Below, piece after piece: positions 63,794 through 64,000 of a DNA stretch of 64,000 bases. Within the stretch, counting starts at the first letter, position 1. The number at the start of each line of letters is the position of its first letter. The translations under genes and the position numbers were made by a program. The notes under the pieces are model-generated. The model worked only from the letters and a program-made list of their open reading frames with translations. It searched no databases and was not told the origin of the DNA. Source of the DNA: Solirubrobacter sp963837485 (GTDB taxonomy: Bacteria; Actinomycetota; Thermoleophilia; Solirubrobacterales; Solirubrobacteraceae); the NCBI GenBank assembly GCA_963837485.1, contig CAWINP010000002.1, positions 186,001 to 250,000 of the forward strand. The letters run 5' to 3'.

Positions 63794-64000
63794 TCCGGCG
63801 CCGCCCCGCCGCCGATCGCGGCCAGCAGCGCGCCGGCCGCGGCGGCGCCGAACTCGGCGTAGTCGACGCGCACGGACGTGAGCGCGGGCGAGGCGAGCGC
63901 GGCCAGCGGCGAGTCGTCGAAGCCGACGACCGAGAGATCGGCGGGGACGGACAGGCCCGCGTCGCGCGCGACGCCGACGACGGCAAGGGCCAGCGCATCG
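63733..64000 (-). CDS. LacI-family transcriptional regulator, C-terminal fragment
   Basis: The last 88 residues of a gene that continues beyond the right edge. DAGLSVPADLSVVGFDDSPL followed by ALASPALTSVRVDYAEFGAA is the sugar-binding (periplasmic-binding-protein-like) C-terminal domain of LacI/GalR regulators, including the DD-P/S-loop and the dimer helix. The DNA-binding domain and ligand-defining parts lie outside. It ends inside the DedA gene on the opposite strand (stop at 63733-63735), so no start codon is in view. Confidence 0.88.
   Translation of the reverse strand, partial: DALALAVVGVARDAGLSVPADLSVVGFDDSPLAALASPALTSVRVDYAEFGAAAAGALLAAIGGGAAPDYSPSAPELVTRASTATARR

Overview
The window looks like chromosomal backbone of a very G+C-rich, Gram-positive-type actinobacterium. 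By gene content it resembles Thermoleophilia (Solirubrobacter/Conexibacter-like), which is an inference. Supporting signs are the extreme third-position G/C, many GTG and TTG starts, and the prevalence of 1-4 base overlaps between co-directional genes. Two blocks also match the gene order glmU-prs-rplY-pth and mfd-mazG-eno-ftsB known from Mycobacterium. There are no phage genes, transposases, CRISPR arrays or rRNA genes. Three tRNA genes are present: initiator Met, Leu-UAA and Gln-UUG.

Layout. 1-8.2 kb: the 3' end of an MmgE/PrpD gene, a SpoIIE phosphatase/STAS partner-switching pair, a patatin-like lipase, two TetR regulators, a rhodanese sharing a two-palindrome control region with one of them, and a secreted copper-type protein. 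8.3-15.6 kb: tRNA-fMet, DUF72, a hydroxyacid dehydrogenase/Ppx pair, a ThDP enzyme with a frameshifted 3' end, a DsbA-like isomerase, an HxlR regulator without a normal start codon, and tRNA-Leu. 15.7-21.4 kb: a sigma factor fused to a zinc finger, a membrane span and a Thr-Pro tail; an R2lox oxidase operon; a UPF0173/Lrp operon; selD. 21.4-32.6 kb: a palindromic repeat element, a PadR/ABC exporter operon with a clear promoter, an apparently inactive rhomboid-like protein, a YbdK-type ligase, a DUF2090 aldolase-like gene, malic enzyme, a nuclease and csrA. 32.8-43.2 kb: ftsB, eno, mazG, two tandem PpiC lipoproteins, mfd, a methyltransferase and an ECF sigma/membrane-partner pair. 43.2-55 kb: a decapitated secreted-protein gene, a large LuxR regulator, a GH31 glucosidase, pth, rplY, a secreted GH2 enzyme and small membrane proteins. 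55-64 kb: a delta-60-repeat secreted protein, prs, glmU, tRNA-Gln, an HNH protein, an S55 peptidase, an MTA-phosphorylase-like gene, DedA and the end of a LacI regulator.

The genes are mainly housekeeping (cell wall precursor and PRPP supply, translation, repair, glycolysis) mixed with regulators and secreted enzymes. The most unusual signals lie at gene boundaries. Short G-rich repeats running TTAAGG...CCTTA occur at four places, and three of them supply the stop codons of flanking genes. Longer inverted-repeat elements sit between selD and padR and between two convergent genes. Several well-conserved genes (an HxlR regulator, one PpiC lipoprotein, pth) lack ATG, GTG or TTG at the position their homology demands.
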